Part shown: in pieces, positions 1 through 8,000 of the stretch | Position numbering within the stretch: the first letter of the stretch is position 1 | Layout of the letters: each line of letters begins with the position of its first letter | NCBI GenBank assembly: GCA_026770575.1 | Contig: MU657449.1 | Location: forward strand, 49,879-65,018 | Source of the DNA: Pelagophyceae sp. CCMP2097 | Lineage: Eukaryota > Sar > Pelagophyceae | Length of the DNA: 15,140 bases | Direction of reading: 5' to 3' | Notes under the pieces: model-generated | The model's input: only the letters and a program-made list of their open reading frames with translations | Database searches by the model: none | What the model was told of the DNA's origin: nothing | Position numbers and translations under genes: made by a program

Positions 1-908
1 TCGGACACCGTGGCAGGGCCAAATCCCTGAGCCTCCTCCGAACCTTTCCAATATCAATCCATCCGTTAAATTTTCGGAGGAGGCGCAAGAGCCTGGTTAC
101 AACGCATATACAACGCAAAGAATAGGGGTCGCCGGGCTTCGGGGTTGGTGGAAAGTTTTGAATGGGCTGGTGGAAATTTTTGGATGCGGCTCTGCGTCTT
201 CAACCAAGAAGGTAGCCCGTCTAAAACTAAACAAGCTGGCATTTGGAGCTTGCTTTGCCCGGTTTTGAGGCTGGCTTCAAAGCCAGTTTTTTTTTAGAGA
301 AAAAAAAAGCTTTAACGGCCCCATGACTGGTCATGGGGGTCCCGAGAGTACATGAAGCCAGCTTTTCCGTATCAAAGCTAGCTTTGATACGGCAAAGCTG
401 GCTTGAAGGCTGGCCATATAGTTGGTATGCCATTATTCAAGCTGGAATGATTGCCAGCTTGGCAACCTGGCTTGGGGTGCTCGATGCTTGCCCGACCAAT
501 GCGGCGCCATCACGAGCGTGATGCGCCGCGCAGTCGCGTCTGGTAAAGACTCAATCGCATCGAAAATTTTGAACGTCAGGAGGAAAAAAACAAAAAAGAT
601 GGCCCGCCGTAAAAACCAACTTCATGACTCGAACCCTTAAGCTTTGGGAGATTGCCTATTCTCGTCACAGCCTGTTCTCGTCACACAGCCTTTGAGTTTT
701 TATTTCTTGGGTCGCTGAAAAAGTGCGCATCGGTCAAAGTACGAATCCGTCACTGAAAAATATGTATCGGTCGATGATCAGGGTTAGCGTAGATATTACT
801 TTCCTTGGCGTGCTGTTTCTCCGCATCATTAGACCGACGCTCACTTGTAGCGGTGCGGATGGTTGAGGTTTTTGAGTTGTGACATGGAACGAATTTTGAT
901 ATATAAAC
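1..908. other. Left-edge region without a supported gene
   Basis: No open frame here looks like a protein; the longest are about 70 codons and run through repeats. The region has a spaced inverted repeat near 32-42 and 73-83 (CCTCCTCCGAA and its complement) and several copies of a GCTGGCTT/AAGCCAGC motif between 235 and 410. A GC-rich hairpin around 501-530 is built on CATCACG/CGTGATG. An imperfect direct repeat of about 22 bp (CTGAAAAA..ATCGGTC) occurs near 715 and 753. The large palindrome is listed separately. I see no RNA gene or promoter that I can defend. Confidence 0.5.
355..404. repeat. 50-bp near-perfect palindrome
   Basis: The two 25-bp arms meet between 379 and 380 and pair throughout except at 366/393. 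The central 24 bp, running from CGTATC to GATACG, is a perfect palindrome with no spacer. The outer part repeats the AAGCCAGC motif seen nearby at 235-300 and again at 2530-2595, so this may be a fold-back made from a dispersed repeat. It could extrude as a cruciform or fold into a hairpin RNA. No adjacent gene suggests a function. Confidence 0.8.
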
Positions 909-1101
909 ATGAAATTCCACCCCCAATTAGAATAATCCCCAATTATAATCGTTTCTGACCAATCAAAAAGATTGGAAATATTATATGTTCAAAAAAAGGG
1001 AAACCCGTTGCTCCAATAGAGCAGAATATGTTCGAAAAAAAGGTTGATTCTAATTGGGGGATTTCCGGGAAAGCCGATTCTAATTGGGGATGGAACTTCC
1101 T
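909..1101. mobile_element. MITE-like element, copy 1 (about 193 bp)
   Basis: The left end reads GAAATTCCACCCCCAATTAG and the right end, read on the other strand, GAAGTTCCATCCCCAATTAG, with only two mismatches. Each end carries a second nearby copy of the inner core (CCCCAATTAGAAT or a variant), so the ends are double-site inverted repeats of the kind bound by transposases. The interior is AT-rich with no open frame, so the element is non-autonomous. Length, end structure and interior phrases such as CCAAT..TTGGAAA and TTGTTCA/ATGTTCAAAAA match the element at 8467-8657, making them divergent members of one family. I see no convincing target-site duplication here. Confidence 0.6.
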
Positions 1102-2150
1102 AGGGTTCCTACATGGATGAGTGCGCTCGGCCTCCCGGAACCCCCCCACATCTGGGGACTCTTCCCGCCGGGAGCTACGCTCCTCCGCCCGTCGCTGCGC
1201 GACGCGCGCTCGTCGCAGCGCGACTCTGCCGCGGCTTGTTTGATAGTCCTTGGACACTGCCGGTGCACTCACGTTGACTCAGCCGCACCTTATTCGGACT
1301 CCGCGGCGCCTTGTTCGAGAGTCCTTGGACATTCCGAGTCACGGTTACAGACGCTCAACTCTCACGTTCGACGGACCTTAGACTCCCACGGGTGCCGGGG
1401 AAGCCCCCTAGACACCACCACGGAGTTGCGCTCCCCCCACCGTCGCGGAGCGACTCCCAGTGTCCCACTCGCCGCTGCGCGACTCAGACGCGCCTTGAAA
1501 TCGATCGACGGTCCTTGGACTCTCACGTTGAATAGACCTTGGACTCTCGCGGGTGCCGAGGTGTAGCTCGTCGCGCCACCCGCCGCACTTATCGACGAGG
1601 CGCTACTCTGCGGCGCCGGGCGCCGCCTCGGTGGTTCCGTCCACCGCCCGGCCGAGTAGCGAAGCAAGGCGCCGCCCGCTGACGACGAGCCGCACGCCGC
1701 CGGCAGCGAGCCGCACGCTAAAGCGCTGGACGCCGCGGGCGGGCAGCCTGCCGCCTAACGAGCCGCTGGACGCCGACGGCGGGCCGCGAGACGCTGACCA
1801 TGAGCCGCCGGACGCCAACCACAAGCCGCCCAGCGACGCCGCCGCACACCGGCGGCGCCCTGCGCGCCGCCAAGGTGCCGCCAGTCTCACCCAACGAGGC
1901 GCGGCGCGCGCTCCGGCACAGCCTCAGGCCCAGAGTCCGCTCGTTTCGGAGGTCATTCGCCGCCCCGCCAAGCCTTCACGATGCGAACCGGTCCGCCGGC
2001 GACGCCGCAACGACGGCGAAACGGCAGGACGCTCTTCAACCTGCTTAAAGTCCGTGTCGGTGGCTACCCAGCCCGTTTCGGAGCATAGCCCGCAGCTGCG
2101 CGGGCAACCCGAACATTCCTAGGCCATTGCGAGCCCAAACACTTTTTTCT
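1102..2150. other. GC-rich Pro/Arg/Ala block, probably non-coding
   Basis: This block is very GC-rich and built partly from degenerate direct repeats. Phrases like GTCCTTGGACTCTCACG and CACGGGTGCCG recur around 1365-1400 and 1505-1560, and a GAGCCGC(T/A)GGACGCCG-like unit recurs across 1685-1830. A plus-strand frame of 189 codons (1553-2122) stays open, but its product is an Arg/Pro/Ala/Ser run without a recognisable domain. Several other frames on both strands are open over the same stretch, as expected when GC content suppresses stop codons. I do not call a gene; a rapidly evolving exon cannot be excluded. Confidence 0.4.
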
Positions 2151-2600
2151 GCAAGGTTTTTCACGAGGACATCCGCTAAAGCGACGTTGCGCCGCGAATT
2201 AATTCGAGGGTAGTACACCAATGTCGAGCGGCCGAAATCGCGGCCGGCCCGCCGCCTTATACTATGGCCACTGGCCCAGAACTTTTGCCACTTGCAATCA
2301 ATCGGCGGCTTGCCAGATTGCCATCAAGGAAAGGACATAGCCAGCACGCGAGCCAGAACGATAACAACACGAGAGCCAGTTACGGAGCCAGCTACGAGGT
2401 CAGCTCTGTACGAAAGAGAAGCGGCTTTAAAACCGGTCTTTACTGGCTTGTGATATTGCCGAACTCGTTGAAAAGCCACTCATTCACCCAGCTCCAAAGC
2501 CAGCACAGGTCAAATTCGGGTAAATCCCCAAAGCTGGCTTCAGTGCTGGCTTTGAAGAAAGCACATAAAGGTGGCATCGCAAAAAGCCAGCTTTTTGCGG
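2151..2600. other. Region without a supported gene
   Basis: This stretch has more balanced composition. A plus-strand frame of 174 codons (2264-2788) crosses it but reads into the inverted repeat at 2601-2712, has no recognisable domain and is probably chance. The GCTGGCTT/AAGCCAGC motif reappears at about 2530-2595. Confidence 0.35.
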
Positions 2601-2712
2601 CCCGGCCCAACGGACCGCAAAAATCCAACGGACCCGAAGCGAAGCGGAGTCCGTTGGATTTTGCAGCGAAGCGCAGGAGGTCCGTTGGATTTTTGCGGTC
2701 CGTTGGACCGGG
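2601..2712. repeat. 34-bp inverted repeat with an extra arm copy in the loop
   Basis: The left arm (2601-2634) and right arm (2679-2712) are reverse complements with a single mismatch. A 27-bp stretch inside them is perfect and includes GGACCGCAAAAATCC. The 44-bp spacer contains a third, shortened copy of the right arm (GTCCGTTGGATTTTGC, 2649-2664). Two outward arms plus an extra direct copy is the same plan as the inverted repeat at 3621-3710, although the sequences differ. No coding function is suggested. Confidence 0.85.
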
Positions 2713-3060
2713 GCGTCCCTTTACCATCACACGTCACGAGGCTCACTGCAGGAGAATGGGGAACAGCCCCACCCAGGGTGGATCTTAAGCAAGCAACACA
2801 CTATAGGGCATCACGCGTGCGTATCGTGCGCAGGTTGCATTTCAGTCTCGTTGCGGAATACAAATAAATTCGACGAACGCAAAATTTAATACGCAACTAA
2901 TGGGCCCGGGCTCCCAGGGTCTCCACGTCCCCGGCAATGTCCGTCGCCTCGTCATAAGGCCCGTTAAACGGAATCGAAATAGAGTACTCCGGGTTTCCCG
3001 ACCCCGGCCCAGCCTCCCCAGGCCCCTTGCCGCGCCCGCGCCCCCTCCCAGGCCGCCCCG
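2713..3060. other. Region without a supported gene
   Basis: The stretch from about 2900 to 3070 is C-rich, with runs of CCCCGGCCC and GCCCCCTCCC. A plus-strand frame of 171 codons (2900-3415) passes through it but ends in the tandem arrays at 3153-3424 and is Pro/Arg-rich, so I do not accept it. I see nothing else. Confidence 0.35.
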
Positions 3061-3067
3061 GGTCGCA

Positions 3068-3120
3068 GTGGAGTTGCGAATTGGTGGTGGTCTGAAGATT
3101 CCGGGTTCGAGTCCGGGAAG
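3068..3120 (+). pseudogene. tRNA-like relic, possibly tRNA-Phe
   Basis: The stretch holds pieces of a tRNA in the right order: a D-loop-like ATTGGTGG, then CTGAAGA, which is the usual anticodon loop of tRNA-Phe(GAA), then a B-box GGTTCGAGTCC. Only seven bases separate CTGAAGA from TTCGAGT, where an intact tRNA has about fifteen. The 3' half of the anticodon stem and the variable loop are therefore missing, and the T stem pairs poorly. This is a truncated relic or a fragment of a tRNA-derived short interspersed element, not a working gene. Confidence 0.35.
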
Positions 3121-3152
3121 AGTTATTTTCTTTTATTGGTCTTTGGGTTATG

Positions 3153-3290
3153 TGCAGCCGGCCGCAGCCGGCCGCAGCCGGCCTCGCAGCCGGCCCCGCA
3201 GCCGGCCCCGCAGCCGGCCACAGCCGGTCGGCCGAAGCCGGCTACAGCCGGTCGCAGTCGGCTGGAGCCGGCTGGAGCCGGCTGAAGCTG
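3153..3290. repeat. CAGCCGGCC-type minisatellite
   Basis: Units of 9 to 12 bp built on GCAGCCGGCC run in tandem. They are nearly exact on the left (3153-3220) and degrade to the right into GGAGCCGGCT and GCAGTCGGCT. Both strands stay open in several frames through the array, giving meaningless Gly/Ala/Arg or Pro/Arg/Ser repeat peptides. Confidence 0.9.
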
Positions 3291-3309
3291 CCCTTGCTCC
3301 GTTTGCAGA

Positions 3310-3424
3310 CGCGCGTCGACTTCCAAGTCGACGGCCGACACCAACTCGCAACGCGCGTCGACTTCCAAGTCGACGTCCGCCACCAGTCCGCAACACGCGT
3401 CAACTTCTAAGTTGACGGCCGCAA
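3310..3424. repeat. Three 42-bp tandem units, each with an 18-bp palindrome
   Basis: The units are spaced exactly 42 bp apart. Each contains a palindrome at 3315-3332, 3357-3374 and 3399-3416. The first two read GTCGACTTCCAAGTCGAC. The third reads GTCAACTTCTAAGTTGAC, in which the substitution in the left arm (G to A) is matched by a C to T in the right arm, so pairing is retained. The remaining 24 bp of the unit are conserved less well. Confidence 0.9.
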
Positions 3425-3443
3425 CAAAATCCGAAAGTGAAAT

Positions 3444-3474
3444 ACCATTTCCGGGGCTTGAACCCGGTTCCGAC
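3444..3474 (-). pseudogene. tRNA T-arm-like fragment
   Basis: On the minus strand the sequence CCGGGTTCAAGCCCCGG forms a perfect 5-bp T stem around a TTCAAGC loop, that is, a standard tRNA T arm and B box. No matching anticodon arm, D arm or acceptor stem can be found beside it, so it is a fragment rather than a tRNA gene. It may belong to a tRNA-derived repeat. Confidence 0.3.
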
Positions 3475-3610
3475 GAAACAATCGCCGATATTACTGAAAG
3501 AATTTTTTTGACTACAATTGTACATTGCGAGGCTGTACAATATGTACAATATACAGGTTCACTTTTTTTGAACAAGTTCAGAACTGGTTCAGAAAACGCA
3601 AATACGCTGT

Positions 3611-3723
3611 TCTGAACTGCTCTGAACTTGTTCAGAACACCGATTTCTGAACTCAGAGTTCAGAAATCGGTGTTCTGAGTTCAGAAATCGGTGTTCTGAA
3701 CAAGTTCAGAACTGTTCAGAACT
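3611..3723. repeat. 34-bp perfect inverted repeat with a tandem 21-bp copy
   Basis: The arms 3621-3654 and 3677-3710 are perfect reverse complements over 34 bp. The 22-bp spacer is almost entirely a direct copy (3656-3676) of the first 21 bp of the right arm (3677-3697). The right arm can therefore be placed in two registers, giving alternative hairpins. Flanking half sites of TTCTGAAC/GTTCAGAA extend the theme from about 3570 to 3723. The repeated TTCTGAAC..GTTCAGAA dyad also looks like a protein-binding operator cluster, but nothing identifies a binding factor. Confidence 0.9.
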
Positions 3724-3794
3724 GACCTTGCACATTGGAAAACATTAAAAATAAATTTAGTGAGAATTTGTTCAAATCCAGATCAGGTTCGAAA

Positions 3795-3828
3795 TGCCGC
3801 CGGTGGGATTCGAACCGGCTCACCTAGA
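3795..3828 (-). pseudogene. tRNA 3'-end-like fragment
   Basis: The minus strand reads GGTTCGAATCCCACC followed by GGCGGCA, which resembles the B box, T stem and 3' acceptor strand of a tRNA (serine-like). The 5' side of the T stem (GCCGG) no longer pairs fully with its partner, and no 5' half of a tRNA is visible in the next 100 bases upstream on that strand. I call it a relic. Confidence 0.3.
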
Positions 3829-4315
3829 TTTCCGATGGGACGTGACTGCAATCGCCAAAATAAAGATGATAAAGTGCCGTCGCATCCGGGCTGAACTCAA
3901 AGTGCAAACACGATTGCTAAACTCTTCTGAACTAGGAATTCCTATCGCCTGAACCACGCACCTGTGCGCCTGAAAACCCAAAAACCTCTCTATCGTGATC
4001 TTTTTGCGTAAGACGGATCCCGCTCCAACTTGCGTCACTTGTACGTTCAAAATGAAGTGTTTCCATGCGTTTGCACCAATTCAAAGTTTCAAATTTTGTT
4101 TTTAAAATTTGGTAAAGTCGACAAAACCTTAAATATTTCCCGACCACAGAAGTCGTACTACGAAAAATTAAAAGGGTTTCCCGCGAGGTGCAAACTGGGA
4201 AAATGGCTGAGCCCCCCAGTACATGTAATTCCTGGAATCGTGATTCGCGAAAATTCCTCGGAATATCGGAATATGTTCGGCGGTAGTGAAGTGACGAGTG
4301 AAGTGAAGTGAATAT
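3829..4315. other. AT-richer region without a supported gene
   Basis: The composition is balanced to AT-rich and all open frames are short and unrecognisable. Small features include an 8-bp inverted repeat CAAATTTT/AAAATTTG (4090-4097 and 4104-4111) and a run of GTGAA/GAAGTGA phrases from about 4283 to 4325 leading into the hairpin at 4316-4353. Confidence 0.4.
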
Positions 4316-4353
4316 GGTGAAGTGAATTTATTCAATGAATAATTCACTTCACC
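4316..4353. repeat. 13-bp hairpin (GGTGAAGTGAATT)
   Basis: The arms 4316-4328 and 4341-4353 are perfect reverse complements. The 12-nt loop contains a further ATTC/GAAT pairing, so almost the whole 38 bp can fold. It lies at the end of a short GTGAA-rich run. Confidence 0.8.
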
Positions 4354-4382
4354 CTTAAATGAATTCCCGCCGCTGCCCGCAA

Positions 4383-4445
4383 CTGATAAAGTCCAGCCTG
4401 TTTGTTTGGAAACTTCTTTTCCGAAGAAGGGTGGGACTTTATCAG
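4383..4445. repeat. 12-bp hairpin with an inner stem
   Basis: CTGATAAAGTCC (4383-4394) is repeated in reverse complement at 4434-4445. Inside the loop, TTCTT (4414-4418) and AAGAA (4424-4428) can pair as a second stem. No T run or gene end shows that it acts as a terminator. Confidence 0.75.
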
Positions 4446-4690
4446 CCGGGTCTGACGCCCACGGTCGCCAGCCTGGAGACCGGAATGTCGTCAGCACAGA
4501 AGCCGCACAGTCGTCGGTTTGGAGGCCACACCATTGTCGGCACGGGTGCCACAATGTCACCGGGAGGAGGCCGCAATGTCGTCAGCGCGGAGGCTGCACA
4601 CACGTCGGCAATGAAGCTGCACGGACACTGGAGGCCGCACAGCGCGGGCTTTCAAACGTCTGCCGCACCAGTGTATGTATACCTCCGCAC
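4446..4690. repeat. Degenerate tandem repeat (GGAGGCCGCA..TGTCGTCAGC)
   Basis: Units of about 20 to 40 bp share the frame GGAGGCCGCAC..AATGTCGTCAGCACGG, for example at 4473-4505, 4519-4560 and 4564-4600, and decay to the right. Open frames across it (for example plus 4359-4883) are translations of the repeat. It lies downstream of the kinase gene. Confidence 0.55.
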
Positions 4691-4960
4691 CTGGCTCCTT
4701 GGTACTGGGACCGGAATTCCCTTTTGCCCAAGGAGCGTACCGCGGACAGGAGGTGATATCACACGTCATCATGTGTCGCTCGACTCGAAACGGGCCGGGA
4801 GAGCGCGGTCCCTCAACGTCGATCAAAAGGGCCTCGGCGCGGGTGCTGGTGGAGTGCATTCGAATATTCGAGCATCGGAATGACTCGGACTCATGATGCG
4901 GAGAATCGACTTTTGGAAGGAGAAGGAGCCTGATCATGAGAAGAAGAGTGCATAGGCCGC
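4691..4960 (-). other. Downstream flank of the kinase, possible further exon
   Basis: A minus-strand frame stays open from here into the kinase tail (4557-5288), but its product matches no family I know. At 4961-4963 the minus strand has a good acceptor: a long TTC pyrimidine run followed by ATTACTAG|GCGGCC. If used from the CAG|GTACAA donor near 5110, it would add about eight codons before a stop. Transcript data would decide. Confidence 0.2.
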
Positions 4961-4969
4961 CTAGTAATA

Positions 4970-4992
4970 GAAGAAGAAGAAGAAGAAGAAGA
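4970..4992. repeat. GAA/TTC microsatellite
   Basis: About seven GAA units on the plus strand read as a TTC run on the strand of the kinase gene. The run lies directly before ATTACTAG, where it could serve as the pyrimidine tract of a 3' splice site or lie in the 3' untranslated region. Confidence 0.85.
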
Positions 4993-5016
4993 GCAAGGAG
5001 AAGATATTTAAAAACA

Positions 5017-8000
5017 CTAGACCACATTGGCGCCGTCGTTTGGGCGCATCGGCGTCGGCGGCGGCGGGTACGCGTAGGGGGGCAGGTTGTTCGCCTGCTT
5101 GTACCTGCAGCGCGGATTTTCCGAGATAAGCGGTTCCTCCCCGCGGAGAGCGCCGTCGTCGGAACCGCCCAGCCAGGCATTCTTTGGCGCCGGTTTCGGA
5201 CGCGATGAGGAGCGTGTCCTTGACGAGGTCTTCGCGCTGGAGGCCCTCGAGGACCTAGTTTCATTATAACAAACAAATCCTCATTCAACTCGAGGACCGA
5301 AACAATGCCTTGTACGACTCAAAGTCAAGGGGCAATCGGTGGGCCCAAAAAGCGTCTATACGAAGAACTCTCAAAGAGTCGTTTTCAAAGAAGAACGCAC
5401 CCCCGCGGCAGTGGGCCTCTTACTGGCCTCCTGGTGCCACATGTCCGCGCAGAGCGTCTTCAGCCCGGCGGGCGCGTCGCCAAACTTTGGCCGCTCGCCT
5501 CGGCAGACGGCGACGCAGACGTCTGGGACCTTGCGGAGCGCGGGTTTTGCGCGGCAAGGCCAAACATGAGAAGAAGAGGCACTCTCTCCGCATTTCCCGG
5601 GCGCACCGAGAGTCCCGGGAACGGGTCCTGGAGGTGCCAGACGAACCAAGCGACGGTTGCTGATGAGAAAACGTCCCACTTGGTCAAATCTTCGATCTCG
5701 GCCGAAGGCGACCGCGGCTCGCGTCCTGAAAACGACCGCGGCTCAAATCCTTCGCCGCTCACCGGCGCCGGCCGATAACTTTCCGGCGGCGAGTACGCCG
5801 GCGTGCCCGATCCGAGCGTGACGAAATGGTTCCTACCGGGCTTTCTGTATGGTGCTCGCCTTCGTTGGCAACACCGGAGCCAGGCACCTCCGGCTGCTGG
5901 AGAACCTGGCCATGCCGAGGTCGCAGAGCTTGAGGTGGTAGCGGCCGTCGTGGCCTTGTGCGAGGAGCATGTTTGAAGGTTTGATGTCGCGATGTGCTAA
6001 ACCAGAGGAGTGGAGATAAATCATCGTTTGAGCAAGCTCGACAAGTATCCGCCGCCCGTCCTCCACGCTGAACCGAACCGGCCGAGGCATGTCGGAGTGT
6101 TGTGGCCTTTCGGGATTTCCGGGCGTCGACGCCTCTTCGGGTGGTTGGGCGAACGCTCCGTCCGACGCCGTTGCGTTTGGGGTCGTCTGCGCCCTTTTTC
6201 TTCCAGCCAGCTTCCTCAAAACCGCGTCGTGCTTGCCTCGCGCGTTGCTGACGAGGCCGTCGAGCGATAAATCGACAAACTCGGTGACGAGGAGTAATCG
6301 ATTCTCAAAACGAGAGATGCCATGAAACATGGTAATATGCGGATGTCGTACTGCTGCGAGCATCCTCGCCTCGTGCCGCACCTACCCAGAGTCCCGCCGA
6401 TTCGGGAGCGCACCTCGGCGACGTAGTCCCGCCGATTCGGAGACGCGGCAAAGCACCTCGGCAACGTAGTCCGGGTCCATCATTTGCGAGAACAACGACT
6501 TGATGGCCACCTAGACTCGCCGTCTAGAATCCCTCTTCTTGGGCGCCCGGTGGCTCCCCCCTGGCGCAGAGCGATGGTGCCTCCATCCCAAAGGCCGTCC
6601 CACAAGGGCCTCTTTCACGAGCTTCAACGGCTTGCCCTTCAACCCGCGGGTCGGGCCGGGTTTGCGCGTTTTGGCCGACCCGTCTTTGAGTGGGTCTGGC
6701 CGTGGCACAAACGCGAACCCGATCCGAGAAGTCGGGCTTGGTCGCTCGACAAAACCACGACCCGGAGGGTGCGGTGCAAATCCCGAAAACACCGTCCCTG
6801 CTCGCCACCAAGTGTTCGACAGTACGGGCCCTACGACGCCTCTTTAGCTGCCACGTTGCCTGGCCTCTGCACGGTCACTTACAAGGCCTCTTGGGCGGGC
6901 CCTCGCAAGGCCTCTTGGAAGAGCCCTCCGGACGGGCCCCTGCAAGACCTCCTTTGTGGCCACTTGCACGGCCTCTGCGCGGTCGCTTGCAAGGGCTCTT
7001 TGAAGGGTCCTTGAAGAGCCCTCCGGAAGGGCCCCTGCAAGGCCTCTTTCGCGGCCACTTGCCTCTACGGGGTCACTTGCGAGGCCTTTTTCAAGGCCCC
7101 TCTCAAGCCCCCACGCAGGGTTCCTTGCTAGAAACCGGGCCGCCGCCGCGACTCCGAGCGACCATCCGAGGGCCCGTCCAGGGGACGTCGCAGAGGGGCC
7201 GCAGTCGAAGAGACAGTCGAAAGGACCGTCCAAGGGACCGTCGAGGGGCCGCCAATCAAAGCGACTGTGACAGAGGGCCCGCCGAGGGGCCGTCAAAAGA
7301 ACTGTCCAAAAGAATCGTCCAAGGGACCGCCCAGGCGACCGTACGAGGGACCGTCCGAGCCTCTCGAGGGGCCGTCTCAGGGCGCCGTTTCGAATGGCCA
7401 TCGAAAGGGCCGTCTCGAGGGGTCGTCTCCAGGGGCCGTTTCGGGTGTCCATTTCCGGGGGCCGTCTCCAGGGGCCATCTCCAGGGACCGGAGAGATGAG
7501 CCTTCCCGATGCGCCATTTCGAGGGACTGTCTTGAGGAGCCGTTTCAAGGCGCCGTTTCGAATGGACATCGAAAGGGGCTGTCTCGAGGCACCGTCTCGA
7601 AGCACCGTCTCGAGGAGCCGTCTCAAGGCGCCGTTTTGAATGGCCGTCGAAAGGAGCCGTCTCGAGGGGCCTTCTCGAAGCGCCGTCTCAAGGCGCCGTT
7701 TCGAAGCGCCGTCTCAAGGCGCCGTTTCGAGCGGCCGTCTATAGGCACCGTCTCGAGGGGCCGTCTCGAAGAGCCGGAGATGAGAGCAGGGACGGGTTCG
7801 GGTTTGCCCTTCAACCCGCGGGTCGAGTTTGCCGGGTTCTCGCGTTTTGGCCTTCCCCGCATACCCGCGGGTCTGGCCGTGGCCCCAACCCGAACCCGAC
7901 CCTTTGAAGACGGGTTTGATCGTCCGGCAAACCCGCGACCCTTTGGGTTCGGCACAAATTCAAAACCGGGTCGACCCGAGTACATGGTTGAAGCTCCTGG

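Noticed and set aside
1553..2122. 189-codon plus-strand frame
   Set aside because: Arg/Pro/Ala-rich with no domain, other frames equally open, and degenerate repeats beneath it.
2799..2825. Vector or adaptor contamination (ACTATAGGGC followed by ACGCGTG resembles a cloning adaptor)
   Set aside because: The match is broken by inserted bases and the flanks do not continue as adaptor; about ten matching bases can occur by chance.
3068..3120. Functional tRNA-Phe gene
   Set aside because: The variable loop and half of the anticodon stem are missing and the acceptor stem cannot be formed.
3310..3424. CRISPR-like array
   Set aside because: Only three directly adjacent 42-bp units, without unique spacers, in an intron-bearing genome with no cas genes.
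4383..4445. Transcription terminator
   Set aside because: A stem exists, but there is no T run and no gene ends beside it; this is a eukaryotic context.
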